Below, in pieces: positions 9,369 through 18,800 of a stretch of 64,000 nucleotides of DNA (positions within the stretch are counted from its first letter, which is position 1; each line of letters starts with the position of its first letter). Origin of the DNA: Flavobacteriia bacterium (lineage in GTDB: Bacteria; Bacteroidota; Bacteroidia; Flavobacteriales_D; Crocinitomicaceae); contig JACPDW010000007.1 in NCBI GenBank assembly GCA_016183815.1, forward strand, positions 124,001 through 188,000. Direction: 5' to 3'. Under the pieces are notes generated by a model. It saw nothing but the letters and a program-made list of their open reading frames with translations, was not told the origin of the DNA and made no database searches. Position numbers and translations under genes: made by a program.

Positions 9369-10304
9369 TTACGAAATTATAAAATGTGAACTAATGGACT
9401 CATTATTCATCAAGTGAGTTATCACTTCTGCAAATAGTTCATGGGTTTGTAAAATTGTTATTTTTGAACAGGCTTTTTTTAATGGTATGGTATCTGTTAC
9501 GTATAGTTGGTTTAAAGCAGATTTTTCAATACGATCAATCGCAGGACCCGATAAAACCGCATGAGTACAAAACGCACGAACGCTTTTAGCCCCTTTTTCC
9601 ATAAATAAATTTGCAGCAGAGGTTAACGTTCCAGCTGTATCACACATGTCATCAACCAGGATAACGTCTTTACCCTCAACTTCACCAATTACTGTCATTT
9701 CAGCTACTTCATTTGGTCTTTTTCTATGTTTGTGACAAATTGCCAACCCTGTGTTTAGTTTTTTGGCATAAGAATTGGCTCTTTTAGTTCCACCTGCATC
9801 AGGAGCTGCCATTACTAAATTCCCATTATTTAACTTTGAAATAACTGGATAAAAAATAGTTGATGCATATAAGTGGTCAACGGGTACTTCAAAAAAACCT
9901 TGGATTTGGTCAGCATGTAAATCCATTGTGATGATTCTATTAACACCAGCAGCCGTTAACATATTTGCAACCAATTTTGCACCAATTGCTACTCTGGGCT
10001 TGTCTTTTCTATCTTGTCGTGCATAACCTAGATATGGAATAACAGCAATGATTTTTCGTGCAGATGCTCTTTTCGCCGCATCTATCATTAATAATAATTC
10101 CATAAGATTATCGCTAGGTGCAATAGTTGATTGAATAATAAAAACATCTTGACCCCTAACCGTTTCTTCTAAAGAAGGCTCAAACTCACCATCACTAAAC
10201 TCCACAACATTTGAAACTCCAAGATTTGTACCAAATGACTTAGCAATACGTAATGCGATGTCTATTGAAGCACGACCAGAAAAAATTTTTATGCCTTGAG
10301 CCAT
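9369..10304 (-). CDS. prs: Ribose-phosphate pyrophosphokinase
   Basis: The enzyme makes PRPP from ribose 5-phosphate and ATP, feeding purine, pyrimidine, histidine and NAD synthesis. Visible signatures are KIFSGRASIDIALRIA, DGEFEPSLEETVRG, the MDLHADQIQGFF block and the PRPP loop VILVDDMCDTAGTLT. The frame can be extended to TTG at 10325, but that codon overlaps the promoter; ATG at 10304 gives 311 residues, the usual length. A good promoter lies just upstream, and rplY follows by 18 bp. Confidence 0.94.
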   Translation of the reverse strand: MAQGIKIFSGRASIDIALRIAKSFGTNLGVSNVVEFSDGEFEPSLEETVRGQDVFIIQSTIAPSDNLMELLLMIDAAKRASARKIIAVIPYLGYARQDRKDKPRVAIGAKLVANMLTAAGVNRIITMDLHADQIQGFFEVPVDHLYASTIFYPVISKLNNGNLVMAAPDAGGTKRANSYAKKLNTGLAICHKHRKRPNEVAEMTVIGEVEGKDVILVDDMCDTAGTLTSAANLFMEKGAKSVRAFCTHAVLSGPAIDRIEKSALNQLYVTDTIPLKKACSKITILQTHELFAEVITHLMNNESISSHFIIS

Positions 10305-10322
10305 GAGGAAAATTTGAGGTTG

Positions 10323-10354
10323 CAAAGATAAGTAAATTATAAAAATATAACAAG
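10323..10354 (-). promoter_or_regulatory. Promoter of prs-rplY
   Basis: On the minus strand CTTG (10354-10351) is followed after 20 bases by TATCTTTG (10330-10323), close to the TTTG-N19-TAnnTTTG consensus of Bacteroidota. The ATG is at 10304, so the leader would be only about 10-15 bases. Confidence 0.68.
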
Positions 10355-10425
10355 TAAAAAAAGAAAAATTGACACTGAATTATTTATTCTAAAACCAAAA
10401 TGTAAAATTTCATTAATTTTATCTC

Positions 10426-11220
10426 ATGTTAATGTTCAAAAACAAGGTTTGTTGGGTAACGGGTGCTTCTTCTGGAATTGGAAAAGAATTGTGTATTCAA
10501 TTATCTAAAGCCGGAGCAAAAGTAATTCTTTCTTCAAGAAATGAGGAAGGTTTGTTAAATGTTCTTTCCGAAATGCAATCTCCATCCGAGCATTATGTTT
10601 TGCCATTAAATTTAGAAAAAAATGAAGAGTTTGATGAAAAAACGAAGAAGATTATAAATAAATATGGCGAACTGCATTTTCTTTTTAATAACGGAGGAAT
10701 AAGTCAACGTGCAAGTGCTTTTGATACAGAAGAACAAGTTATAAGAAAAATAATGGAAGTTAATTTTTTTGGGCAAGTTTTATTATCAAAAGCCGTTTTA
10801 CCATTTTTTAGGCAACAAAAAATGGGTCATTTTGTTATTTTGTCTTCTATTTCTGGAAAATTCGGTTTTTTTCTGCGTTCGACATATAGTGCGAGCAAAC
10901 ACGCTTTACATGGTTATTTTGAAAGTCTTGCATTGGAAGAAAATCACAATAACATAAAAGTTACTTTGGTTTGTCCTGGAAAAATCAACACTCCAATCTC
11001 ATTAAATGCTTTAAAATCAGACGGAAAATTTCACGGAGAAATGGACGATAATCAAAGTGGTGGAATGGATGTAACACATTGCGTAAATAAAATATTACTT
11101 GCTGTTCAAAAACAAAAAAAAGAGGATTTAATTGGAGGAAAAGAAATCTGGGCAGTATATATCAAAAGATTTTTACCTGCTTTGTTTTGGAAAATTATAA
11201 GAAAACAGAAAGCCGTTTAA
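10426..11220 (+). CDS. Short-chain dehydrogenase/reductase
   Basis: A 264-residue classical SDR. The NAD(P)-binding TGASSGIG lies at about 10-17, the NNGG structural motif near 89, and the catalytic set is the SSIS serine followed by YSASK (Tyr and Lys). SDR enzymes oxidise or reduce alcohols, ketones or lipids with NAD(P)H; the substrate is not evident. Its C-terminus is basic and moderately hydrophobic (LPALFWKIIRKQK), suggesting membrane association. The gene stands alone, divergent from prs and convergent with the helicase gene with a 5-bp gap. Confidence 0.88.
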   Translation: MLMFKNKVCWVTGASSGIGKELCIQLSKAGAKVILSSRNEEGLLNVLSEMQSPSEHYVLPLNLEKNEEFDEKTKKIINKYGELHFLFNNGGISQRASAFDTEEQVIRKIMEVNFFGQVLLSKAVLPFFRQQKMGHFVILSSISGKFGFFLRSTYSASKHALHGYFESLALEENHNNIKVTLVCPGKINTPISLNALKSDGKFHGEMDDNQSGGMDVTHCVNKILLAVQKQKKEDLIGGKEIWAVYIKRFLPALFWKIIRKQKAV

Positions 11221-11225
11221 TCCTG

Positions 11226-14200
11226 CTAAAATAAATAGTCTAAACTCCATTTTCTTTCTTTCATTACAACATCAAAAACATAAAACTCTCTCGCGTTTTT
11301 AATACTTTTAAATGGCTGAAAAATTTGAATTATGTTTTTTTCTACTTTAATTTCAAGTGGATAGGGAATAAAAGTGGATTTTATTGATTCTTTATTTAAA
11401 GCTAAATCTAACAAGTACAGACGAAATAAATTAACTGATTCATTACAACTAATTGGAAAATCATTTGGATTTACACTGGTATATAAATAAATTTGCTCTT
11501 TTGCTCTTGTAAACAACACGTTCAATCTTTTAGCACCAGACAGATGATTTAAAGGGCCAAAATGTTGATAAAATTTTCCGTTTTCATCTTTTCCATAAGC
11601 AAAACTTATCAAAAGCACATCACACTCTTCGCCTTGTACTTGTTCCAATGATTTAAAAAACAAAGTGTTTTTTTTCATTTTTAGCAGTAAAACGTTTTGT
11701 TCTTCAGCTGATAAAAGGGAAAAAACACAAGACAATTGTTGTTCAGAAAAACAAACGACACCAATTTTTTTTTCGCTAAACAAAAACCCTTTAAGGCGAG
11801 TGGACAATTCTTTGGCTTCATTTATATTTTGTCTATTTTCATAAACCCCATCTTGACAAAAAGTCCATTGAATTGCTTGTTTTTCAATTGGAAAAGAGGG
11901 ATATACTAACAATTCATTTTGATAAAAATGTTGATTTGAAAACTGAATTAACGAGGGATTTTTACTTCTATAATGATGTCTTAAGCGAATTTTTTTTAAA
12001 TAATAAGAGGATTGATGTAACAAATCAATTGAAGATGTTTTGCCTTTAAAATAAGAAGATGGAGACATTTGATGTTCATCTCCAGCAACTACGACTTTTT
12101 TTGATCGAAATAGTGCTCCGATTGCCCTTGGTAAAAGCATTTGGGAAGACTCATCAATCAATAAATACTCAAAAAAAGAAGTTTGAAGAGGGAAATTTTT
12201 AGAAACCATTGAAGAGGTAGATAAAAAAATAGGACATAAAATTTCAATCCACAATTTAGCATCACTTTGCAATAACTCTTTTATTCCTTTATGTGCTTTT
12301 TGTTTTGAAAATTCTTTAACTAATATTTTTTTCCCATCTTTTAGTTTTTGTTTTAACTCTTTTTCCGTTGGTGACAATTGTGCAGAAGGTTTTCTTAAAA
12401 CAGAATGAAATTCATTCATTTTTTGCACTTTTTTCTGAATTATTTCATTGATTAAGTGGTTTTTTTCATTTTCTGTTTCTGTTGAAATTGCATCAAATTG
12501 TTTTCTCAAACTTTCAGAATTTATAGAAGTAAATTGTGGAAAAAGAACTTGTAAATTCAACCATTCTTTTTTAATCACCATATTATCAATTTCTTCAATA
12601 GAAAAATTTTTTCTTATACAAGCTAAAACAGAGGAATGAATAGATTGAAAGGTTGATGAATGTTCAAATAAAATAGAAAAATGTTGTATAAAATTTTCGA
12701 GTACCTCTTTTATTTCTGTATTTGGTTCTAAGTAAAACAATAAAGAAAGATTTTGCTCTAAATTTTTGATTTTTTGACTGTTTTCACTAATTTTTTTCCT
12801 TTTTATTGGATCCATATCAATAATCGTACTCCAAAGATTACTTGGAAAACAATCTATTTGCTTACAAACTTGAAGAACAAAAAATCCTTCTTTCTTTGGC
12901 TCGGTGATTCCTAAAGAAAATAGTTTTTGTTCCATTTTTAGAACTTTTTCATGTATTTTTAAATATTGAAGAGTATTTTTACATAAAAGAGTTAAATCTA
13001 TTTGAGTATCTTTTAAATATTTTTTATATTTTCTTTTAACAAAAAAAAGATTTAATGGGTTTTTGTTTTTTAAATCTGAAGATATTGATTCTAGCAAACT
13101 AATACTCGGTGTGTTTTTCCAATGTTTAATTTCTTCTTTCCATAACTCTAATTCTTTGTCAACCTTTTGCCATTTTAGTAATTCATTTATAAGATTGTTA
13201 CGCTTTGTTTCTGTTAACAATAGCTGAAAATAAGCTTTTTTATGCTCATTTTGATAAAGTTGAGTATAAATAGAGTTTTTAACTAAGCTTTTAACGTCTT
13301 CAATTTTATCAATTGGTATATGTTCATTGATTTCACAAAAATTTGTATAAATTGTTTGAAGTTGATGAAACACTTCTGTTGAGTTTTCTTTGTGTAATTT
13401 TATTTTAATAAAAGAAAATAAAGGAAAAAGAGAAGGATTATTTTTATGAATTTGTAAGGCTTCCTTCATATATTTCCAATTTGAATAGGAAGGCAAATCG
13501 TTTAAAAAAGGAGCTTTAATATAAGCGGTAGTTTTTTCTAATTCTACTAAATATTTAATAGTATAATGTTTAAAAAGGTCTTGTTGTTGATACCAGTCGA
13601 AAAAAAGTTGTAATTGATGAAGTTTGGTGGGAATTTGTGAGTAATAAACGTTTATTGAAGTAGTCTGTTGTTTTTCTAAAAACTTCCAATTGCTTTTAAG
13701 TTTTTCAATAAATTCTGAATTTTTTGTATTATAATGGGAGATAAAAACAAAACGGTCTAAAGAAAAATCTTTCATTTTATTATAAATAACCTCTAAAGCA
13801 GTCTTTTTTTCAGCTAACATTAATTGTTTACCACCACAATGTAAAAGTTTTCCAAGTATTGAACACAATAAATGGGATTTTCCTGTCCCCGGAGGACCTT
13901 GAACAATGACAGAGTTATTTTCAATTTGATTTAACACTTCAAGTTGATCGGGGTCAATTCTAGCTAAATTTTTAGCATCAAATTTTGTATAAATTTTTTC
14001 ATTTTTTTCTTCATTTCCTAAAATGACCTCTAATATTGAAGACTTTTTTTCACTACTGGAAATTTCTTCTAACTCTTTCAAAATTTCATATCTATGGTAA
14101 TGGAAATTTCCAATTGATGTCGAAGATTCGGTATAAAAAGGAAATTGTTGCTCTTTTAAAAAATTTAAAAATCTATTCAACTCCTCTTCCGCTTCGTTTT

Positions 14201-14639
14201 TGGATTGCGAAAGGAATTCTAAGGAAAATTCTTTTTTTAAAGTTGCTAATAGAAAGGGGTTTAAGAAAAATTGATTTTGATTAAATGAACATTTAAACGT
14301 CTCATTAAATTTTTGATAACTAAAACGTAATGGATATAAAACAATTGGACTTTTAAACTCGTTTTTCTCTACTGTCCAAATTAAATGATGTGAAGCGATA
14401 CACAAAGGGTGGATGTCGTAATTTTTTTTTTGTTTAATGGCATAATGAAATATTTTTTTCACTAATGCGTTGCTTTGTATTTCAAAATCAGAAGTTTCAG
14501 GCAATTTATTTAAAGAAAAGACCTCTTTCGTGTTACTTTTTAAATTGATAAGAATATCATTTGATGATACAGACATTAATTCTTCAATAAAACCATTGAT
14601 AGTTAAACATGAGGTGTTATTAATTGAAGAATTATTCAT
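11226..14639 (-). CDS. Superfamily 1 DNA/RNA helicase-like AAA protein
   Basis: An 1137-residue protein with a split SF1 (UPF1/Dna2-like) helicase core. Walker A is GPPGTGKSHLL at about 250, the DEAD-like motif II is LLIDESSQM near 830, motif III is VVAGDEHQMSPSS near 850, and motif VI is NVLFTRAKEQIYLYTS near 1045. About 550 residues rich in charged and predicted coiled-coil segments sit between motif I and motif II. The N-terminal 200 residues match nothing I recognise. It probably remodels DNA or RNA using ATP; no nuclease motif is seen. It follows purE by 27 bp in a leftward run, although the functions look unrelated. Confidence 0.75.
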   Translation of the reverse strand: MNNSSINNTSCLTINGFIEELMSVSSNDILINLKSNTKEVFSLNKLPETSDFEIQSNALVKKIFHYAIKQKKNYDIHPLCIASHHLIWTVEKNEFKSPIVLYPLRFSYQKFNETFKCSFNQNQFFLNPFLLATLKKEFSLEFLSQSKNEAEEELNRFLNFLKEQQFPFYTESSTSIGNFHYHRYEILKELEEISSSEKKSSILEVILGNEEKNEKIYTKFDAKNLARIDPDQLEVLNQIENNSVIVQGPPGTGKSHLLCSILGKLLHCGGKQLMLAEKKTALEVIYNKMKDFSLDRFVFISHYNTKNSEFIEKLKSNWKFLEKQQTTSINVYYSQIPTKLHQLQLFFDWYQQQDLFKHYTIKYLVELEKTTAYIKAPFLNDLPSYSNWKYMKEALQIHKNNPSLFPLFSFIKIKLHKENSTEVFHQLQTIYTNFCEINEHIPIDKIEDVKSLVKNSIYTQLYQNEHKKAYFQLLLTETKRNNLINELLKWQKVDKELELWKEEIKHWKNTPSISLLESISSDLKNKNPLNLFFVKRKYKKYLKDTQIDLTLLCKNTLQYLKIHEKVLKMEQKLFSLGITEPKKEGFFVLQVCKQIDCFPSNLWSTIIDMDPIKRKKISENSQKIKNLEQNLSLLFYLEPNTEIKEVLENFIQHFSILFEHSSTFQSIHSSVLACIRKNFSIEEIDNMVIKKEWLNLQVLFPQFTSINSESLRKQFDAISTETENEKNHLINEIIQKKVQKMNEFHSVLRKPSAQLSPTEKELKQKLKDGKKILVKEFSKQKAHKGIKELLQSDAKLWIEILCPIFLSTSSMVSKNFPLQTSFFEYLLIDESSQMLLPRAIGALFRSKKVVVAGDEHQMSPSSYFKGKTSSIDLLHQSSYYLKKIRLRHHYRSKNPSLIQFSNQHFYQNELLVYPSFPIEKQAIQWTFCQDGVYENRQNINEAKELSTRLKGFLFSEKKIGVVCFSEQQLSCVFSLLSAEEQNVLLLKMKKNTLFFKSLEQVQGEECDVLLISFAYGKDENGKFYQHFGPLNHLSGAKRLNVLFTRAKEQIYLYTSVNPNDFPISCNESVNLFRLYLLDLALNKESIKSTFIPYPLEIKVEKNIIQIFQPFKSIKNAREFYVFDVVMKERKWSLDYLF

Positions 14640-14666
14640 TTGAAGGAAAAAGCCCTAAAAAAAGAA

Positions 14667-15143
14667 TTATATGTTTTTATTGTTTTGGAGGACTTGTTTA
14701 GTTTGATTTTCCCTAAAAGCGATTAAATTATTTTGTATCGTTTTGTCTTGGACACTTAAAATCTGTACAGCTAATAAACCGGCATTTTTAGCAGCATTTA
14801 AAGCTACTGTTGCGACAGGAATTCCATTAGGCATTTGCAAAATCGATAAAATGCTGTCCCAACCATCAATAGAATTTGAAGATTTAATTGGTACGCCAAT
14901 CACGGGTAAAACCGTGAGGGAAGCGGTCATTCCTGGTAAATGTGCAGCTCCACCTGCTCCTGCAATAATGACTTTGACTCCTCTATCAATGGCCGTTTTG
15001 GCATATTCAACCATCCACTCTGGAGTACGATGTGCTGAAACGATTTGTACTTCGTAAGGAATAGAAAAACTTTTTAACACCTCAACGGCTTCTTGCATAA
15101 TTGGCAAATCGGATTTACTGCCCATAATCACTCCAACTTTCAT
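14667..15143 (-). CDS. purE: N5-carboxyaminoimidazole ribonucleotide mutase
   Basis: A 158-residue class I Pur[14 protein letters not shown] opens the protein, [14 protein letters not shown] carries the catalytic histidine region, and [14 protein letters not shown] and LPVIGVPI are standard. It shifts the carboxylate of N5-CAIR to give CAIR in purine synthesis. It starts 2 bp after the LiaF-like gene stop, inside a leftward run. purK, its usual partner, is not in the window. Confidence 0.95.
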   Translation of the reverse strand: MKVGVIMGSKSDLPIMQEAVEVLKSFSIPYEVQIVSAHRTPEWMVEYAKTAIDRGVKVIIAGAGGAAHLPGMTASLTVLPVIGVPIKSSNSIDGWDSILSILQMPNGIPVATVALNAAKNAGLLAVQILSVQDKTIQNNLIAFRENQTKQVLQNNKNI

Positions 15144-15145
15144 CC

Positions 15146-15889
15146 CTATCTTCTTTTTGAATGATTACTTAAATCTATACCCCCAAACATACAAGTACCT
15201 TTTAAAATAAGGATTTTTTTTGAAATTTCTTCACTGTTTCGAAGCATTCTTTTGTCTTCCACTCCACCAAAAATTGAACTCACTTCAGATTTAATCTCCC
15301 ATTCTGGGGGTAAAACAATGGTAACACCTGAAAAAAAACAACCGATATCTAAACTGGCACTTTCTTCAATATTTGCTTGAGTAAAATCAATTTCAATACC
15401 AGCAAAAATAGCAGAAACAGAACCTGTTACAAAATTTTTAGAATAAATTTTTTTGTTTATGCTTCCAAAAATGGAAGAACTTTCAAAAATGGAATCTTTC
15501 CAATCAGCTGTAGGATTATGTATATCTTTCTTTTTCGAGAATTGAAATGTTTTAAGAACAATGTAAACCCCTACTAAAATAATCAGCGAAGGCCATATAA
15601 TTCGAGGTTTAATTAAATCAGGATAATAATCTCTTAATAAAAATACGCATCCAATAAGTATTAAAACATACGCACTAAAACTTTTCATTGAATGTTTGAC
15701 CAAAAGCACTATTCCAGAAAAAATTAATATCAATTCCCAAGAACGAAAAATTTTAGGGATTTCAATGTCTAACTGATCAAGCAACAAAACTGTTCCAAAA
15801 AAGATTATAAACAATCCTGTTAATAATTTGGCGAAAGTATATTTTCCTTCTACTCTCGTCAATCTTTTTTCGTTTTCATATTTATTCAT
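15146..15889 (-). CDS. LiaF-like membrane protein (LiaI/LiaF transmembrane region plus cell-wall stress domain)
   Basis: A 247-residue protein with four closely packed hydrophobic helices between about residues 18 and 115 and a soluble C-terminal beta-rich part. That part has [42 protein letters not shown] and MFGGIDLSN, the glycine-bracketed repeats of LiaF/DUF2154-like domains. In Firmicutes LiaF controls a cell-envelope stress kinase; in Bacteroidota the role is unproven. It begins 3 bp after the giant sensor protein's stop, so envelope sensing together with that protein is a reasonable inference. Confidence 0.75.
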   Translation of the reverse strand: MNKYENEKRLTRVEGKYTFAKLLTGLFIIFFGTVLLLDQLDIEIPKIFRSWELILIFSGIVLLVKHSMKSFSAYVLILIGCVFLLRDYYPDLIKPRIIWPSLIILVGVYIVLKTFQFSKKKDIHNPTADWKDSIFESSSIFGSINKKIYSKNFVTGSVSAIFAGIEIDFTQANIEESASLDIGCFFSGVTIVLPPEWEIKSEVSSIFGGVEDKRMLRNSEEISKKILILKGTCMFGGIDLSNHSKRR

Positions 15890-15892
15890 AAT

Positions 15893-18800
15893 TTAAAATT
15901 TAAGTCCTACAATGAAGAAATTATTTGGGTAAAGGTCAAATTTAATACTTTTTTCTGTAAAAGTTTTGAGAAGTATTAATTGTTCATTTATTGAACTGTT
16001 TTTATTTTCTTTAAAAAAACTGATTAATTTTGGCATATCAACTTTTTTATTTTCTTTAAAATTTTGACCATTAAAAAATCCTCCTGAAATTAAAATCATA
16101 TATTCTGTTTTATGAAATTTCAACTCATAGGTGTGGTACTTTGAAAAAGTAGCGTGTGGAAGCTCAAAAAGTCTTTTTGTTTCGCCTTTCTGTACAATGA
16201 TATCACCACTTCTATTACTTAAAAATTGTCCTCCGGCAGTTGAATATTTAATGTTTTTATTTTTTTTATCAAATTGAATGATTTGAATTTCTAGTTCCAA
16301 TTTGTTTTTCAAAATATAATCAAGGGTTAAATAATGAATACATTTTTTTTCCAATTCAATTAAAATATTTCCAGAATCTTCTACTTTTTCAGTTTGTATA
16401 ATTTGATTTAAAAAACCACAAATCAATGCTGAAACAAAACTCGATTGAATAGGTGAATTTACAAAACTACAAATTGACATATAAACCGTTGAAAAAGTTT
16501 TTTCTATGTGATAAAAATCAGACATTATTTCACTCTGATTAAAAAGAATTTTTTCAAATTGTTCAAATTCTGCTTGATAAACTTCTTCATTATTTTTGTG
16601 AACAGTAATTAACTCTTTTAAACTGTTTTGTAAAATGTTATATTTTTTTTGCAACTGATTGTTTCTTTCCAACAAATAAAAATCTGAACTTAAATCTTTT
16701 GCTCTACATAAAAACTTTTTTATATGTTTTGTGTTTTCTTCTTCAAAAATCAAATGACTATTTAACTCAATTAACTTTTTTTCGCCATTTTTATCAATAC
16801 AAAAAACCTCTTTAGTTGTTTCTAAAGTCTTCTCTTTAAATTGTTTTTCATAAAAAGACTTGATAGATTCTTTTTCGTTTGGCATTAATAACATAAATGA
16901 GCTTATTTTGTTCGTTTGTTCATTAAATCCAAAGAATTTTTTAAAAAAAGAGTTGCTATTTATTATATTTCCATAAATATCGACTTCAAAAACAAGTTCA
17001 TTTTTACTTTCATATAATAAAGTGTTTTGTTTTTCTGCAATTATTTGTTTACTAATGTTTTGTCCTAATAACACATGTTGATTTTTATTAATTCTATAAA
17101 TTGTCCACTCAATCCATATCAGTTTGTTTAGTTTTGTTTGAAAAGCGACTATAATTTTTTTATTTTCAATTATATTTTGATTAAAGATCTGCGACTCATT
17201 GCTTTTTTTATCAATAAATTGATTCAATTCTGAGATGGATGAATTAAATAAATTGATGGATTTATTTCCTAATAAAGCAATAAAACTTTCACTCAAAAAT
17301 TTGATTTTAAATCTATCATCAAATGAAAAAGCAAAAAACTTACCTTTATTAATTAAAAAAGTCACAAATAAAAGTTTGTGTAATGATTCATTTCTTATAT
17401 ATGTGCTAAAAATTGATATACAAAGTGATACAATAACTGCAAGTAAAAATAGTATTTTATCATAAAAAGTATTCTCCAAAAGATAAACAAAACTGCAACT
17501 TATGATGATTTGCAAAGAACTAAAAATTATTAATTCGCTCAAATTTTTTATTGCTAATGGAATTATTGCAGAACAAAGACAAAGTATAATTAAATAATAG
17601 GGGTGTATGTTTGATATATATAAACATAAATAAGCATGAATAATCACTAAATACACCGCTATTTTTAAACTATTATTTTTTATGTTTTTCCATGGGTGGT
17701 GGACAAAAGACAAACCACATAAAAGTAACAACAAAAAGGATAAAAAAGCATTAAGTGTATAATTGTTAATAATCGTTTTATCCAAATTTGAACTAAAATA
17801 ATAAATAAATGTGGTTGAAATCCAACCGAATAATAAAAATAAAGTACGGGTTAGGTTTGATATTTCAACATCATAAACTTCAACGTTTTTTAAAAAAGTA
17901 AAAGATTTTGTTTTGTCTAAAAAATATAAATTTACAAAGGCCACCACCAAAATAATTAGAATTAAAAACCAATTACTTTTCCAAAAAGGCAAGTTGTTTT
18001 TAATAATTAATGAAGATATTTCGCTAAAATGAACGCCATCATAACTAGATTTTACTTCAAAAATATAATCTTTGTCATTTAAATTAGTTAAAAATATTTC
18101 GTTTTCTTTGGATAAAGAAGTCCAATTTTCAACTTTACCTTTTAAACGATAAGAATATTTTACTCCTTTAAATTTGGGATTTACGGAAACAAAATGGAGT
18201 TGAATCAACTCTTCCTCTCCTTTTGAATCTTTGGCATTTTTTAATTTATTAATTGAAATTAAAGGTGGAGGTGGGACAAAAGACAATGAAAATATTTTTG
18301 GATTTATCATATATAACCCTTCAATAGTTCCAATAAAGATTAAATCATTACTTTGAAAAGAGGACCGCATGTGTGTTTCATAACCATCAAATCCATTTTC
18401 TTTTGAGTATTGAACAGAGTATTCAATTTCACCCAAATTATTAATTTTTATTCTATTTAATCCTTTGTTTGTTCCTAACCAAAGGTGGCCCGTTTTATCT
18501 GAATTTAATGTATAAAAAAGATTTGAATTAAATAAATTATTGTCTTTATAAAATTTATATTTCTCTTCTTTTGAAATAAAAATCAAACTTTTACCAGAAC
18601 TAAACCAATAGTTGTTAAACTTGTCTTTTACAGAAACCCCAGAATAACCTCTTGGATATTTTGTGATTTTTTTTAATTGAATAATACTATTGTCATTTAT
18701 AGAGTAAACAAACAATCCAATGTTAGAGCCAAAATATATTTTATTTTTAAAGGGGTTGAATTGAGCAGTATAAAAATGGGAAGCAATTCCAGATTCAACT

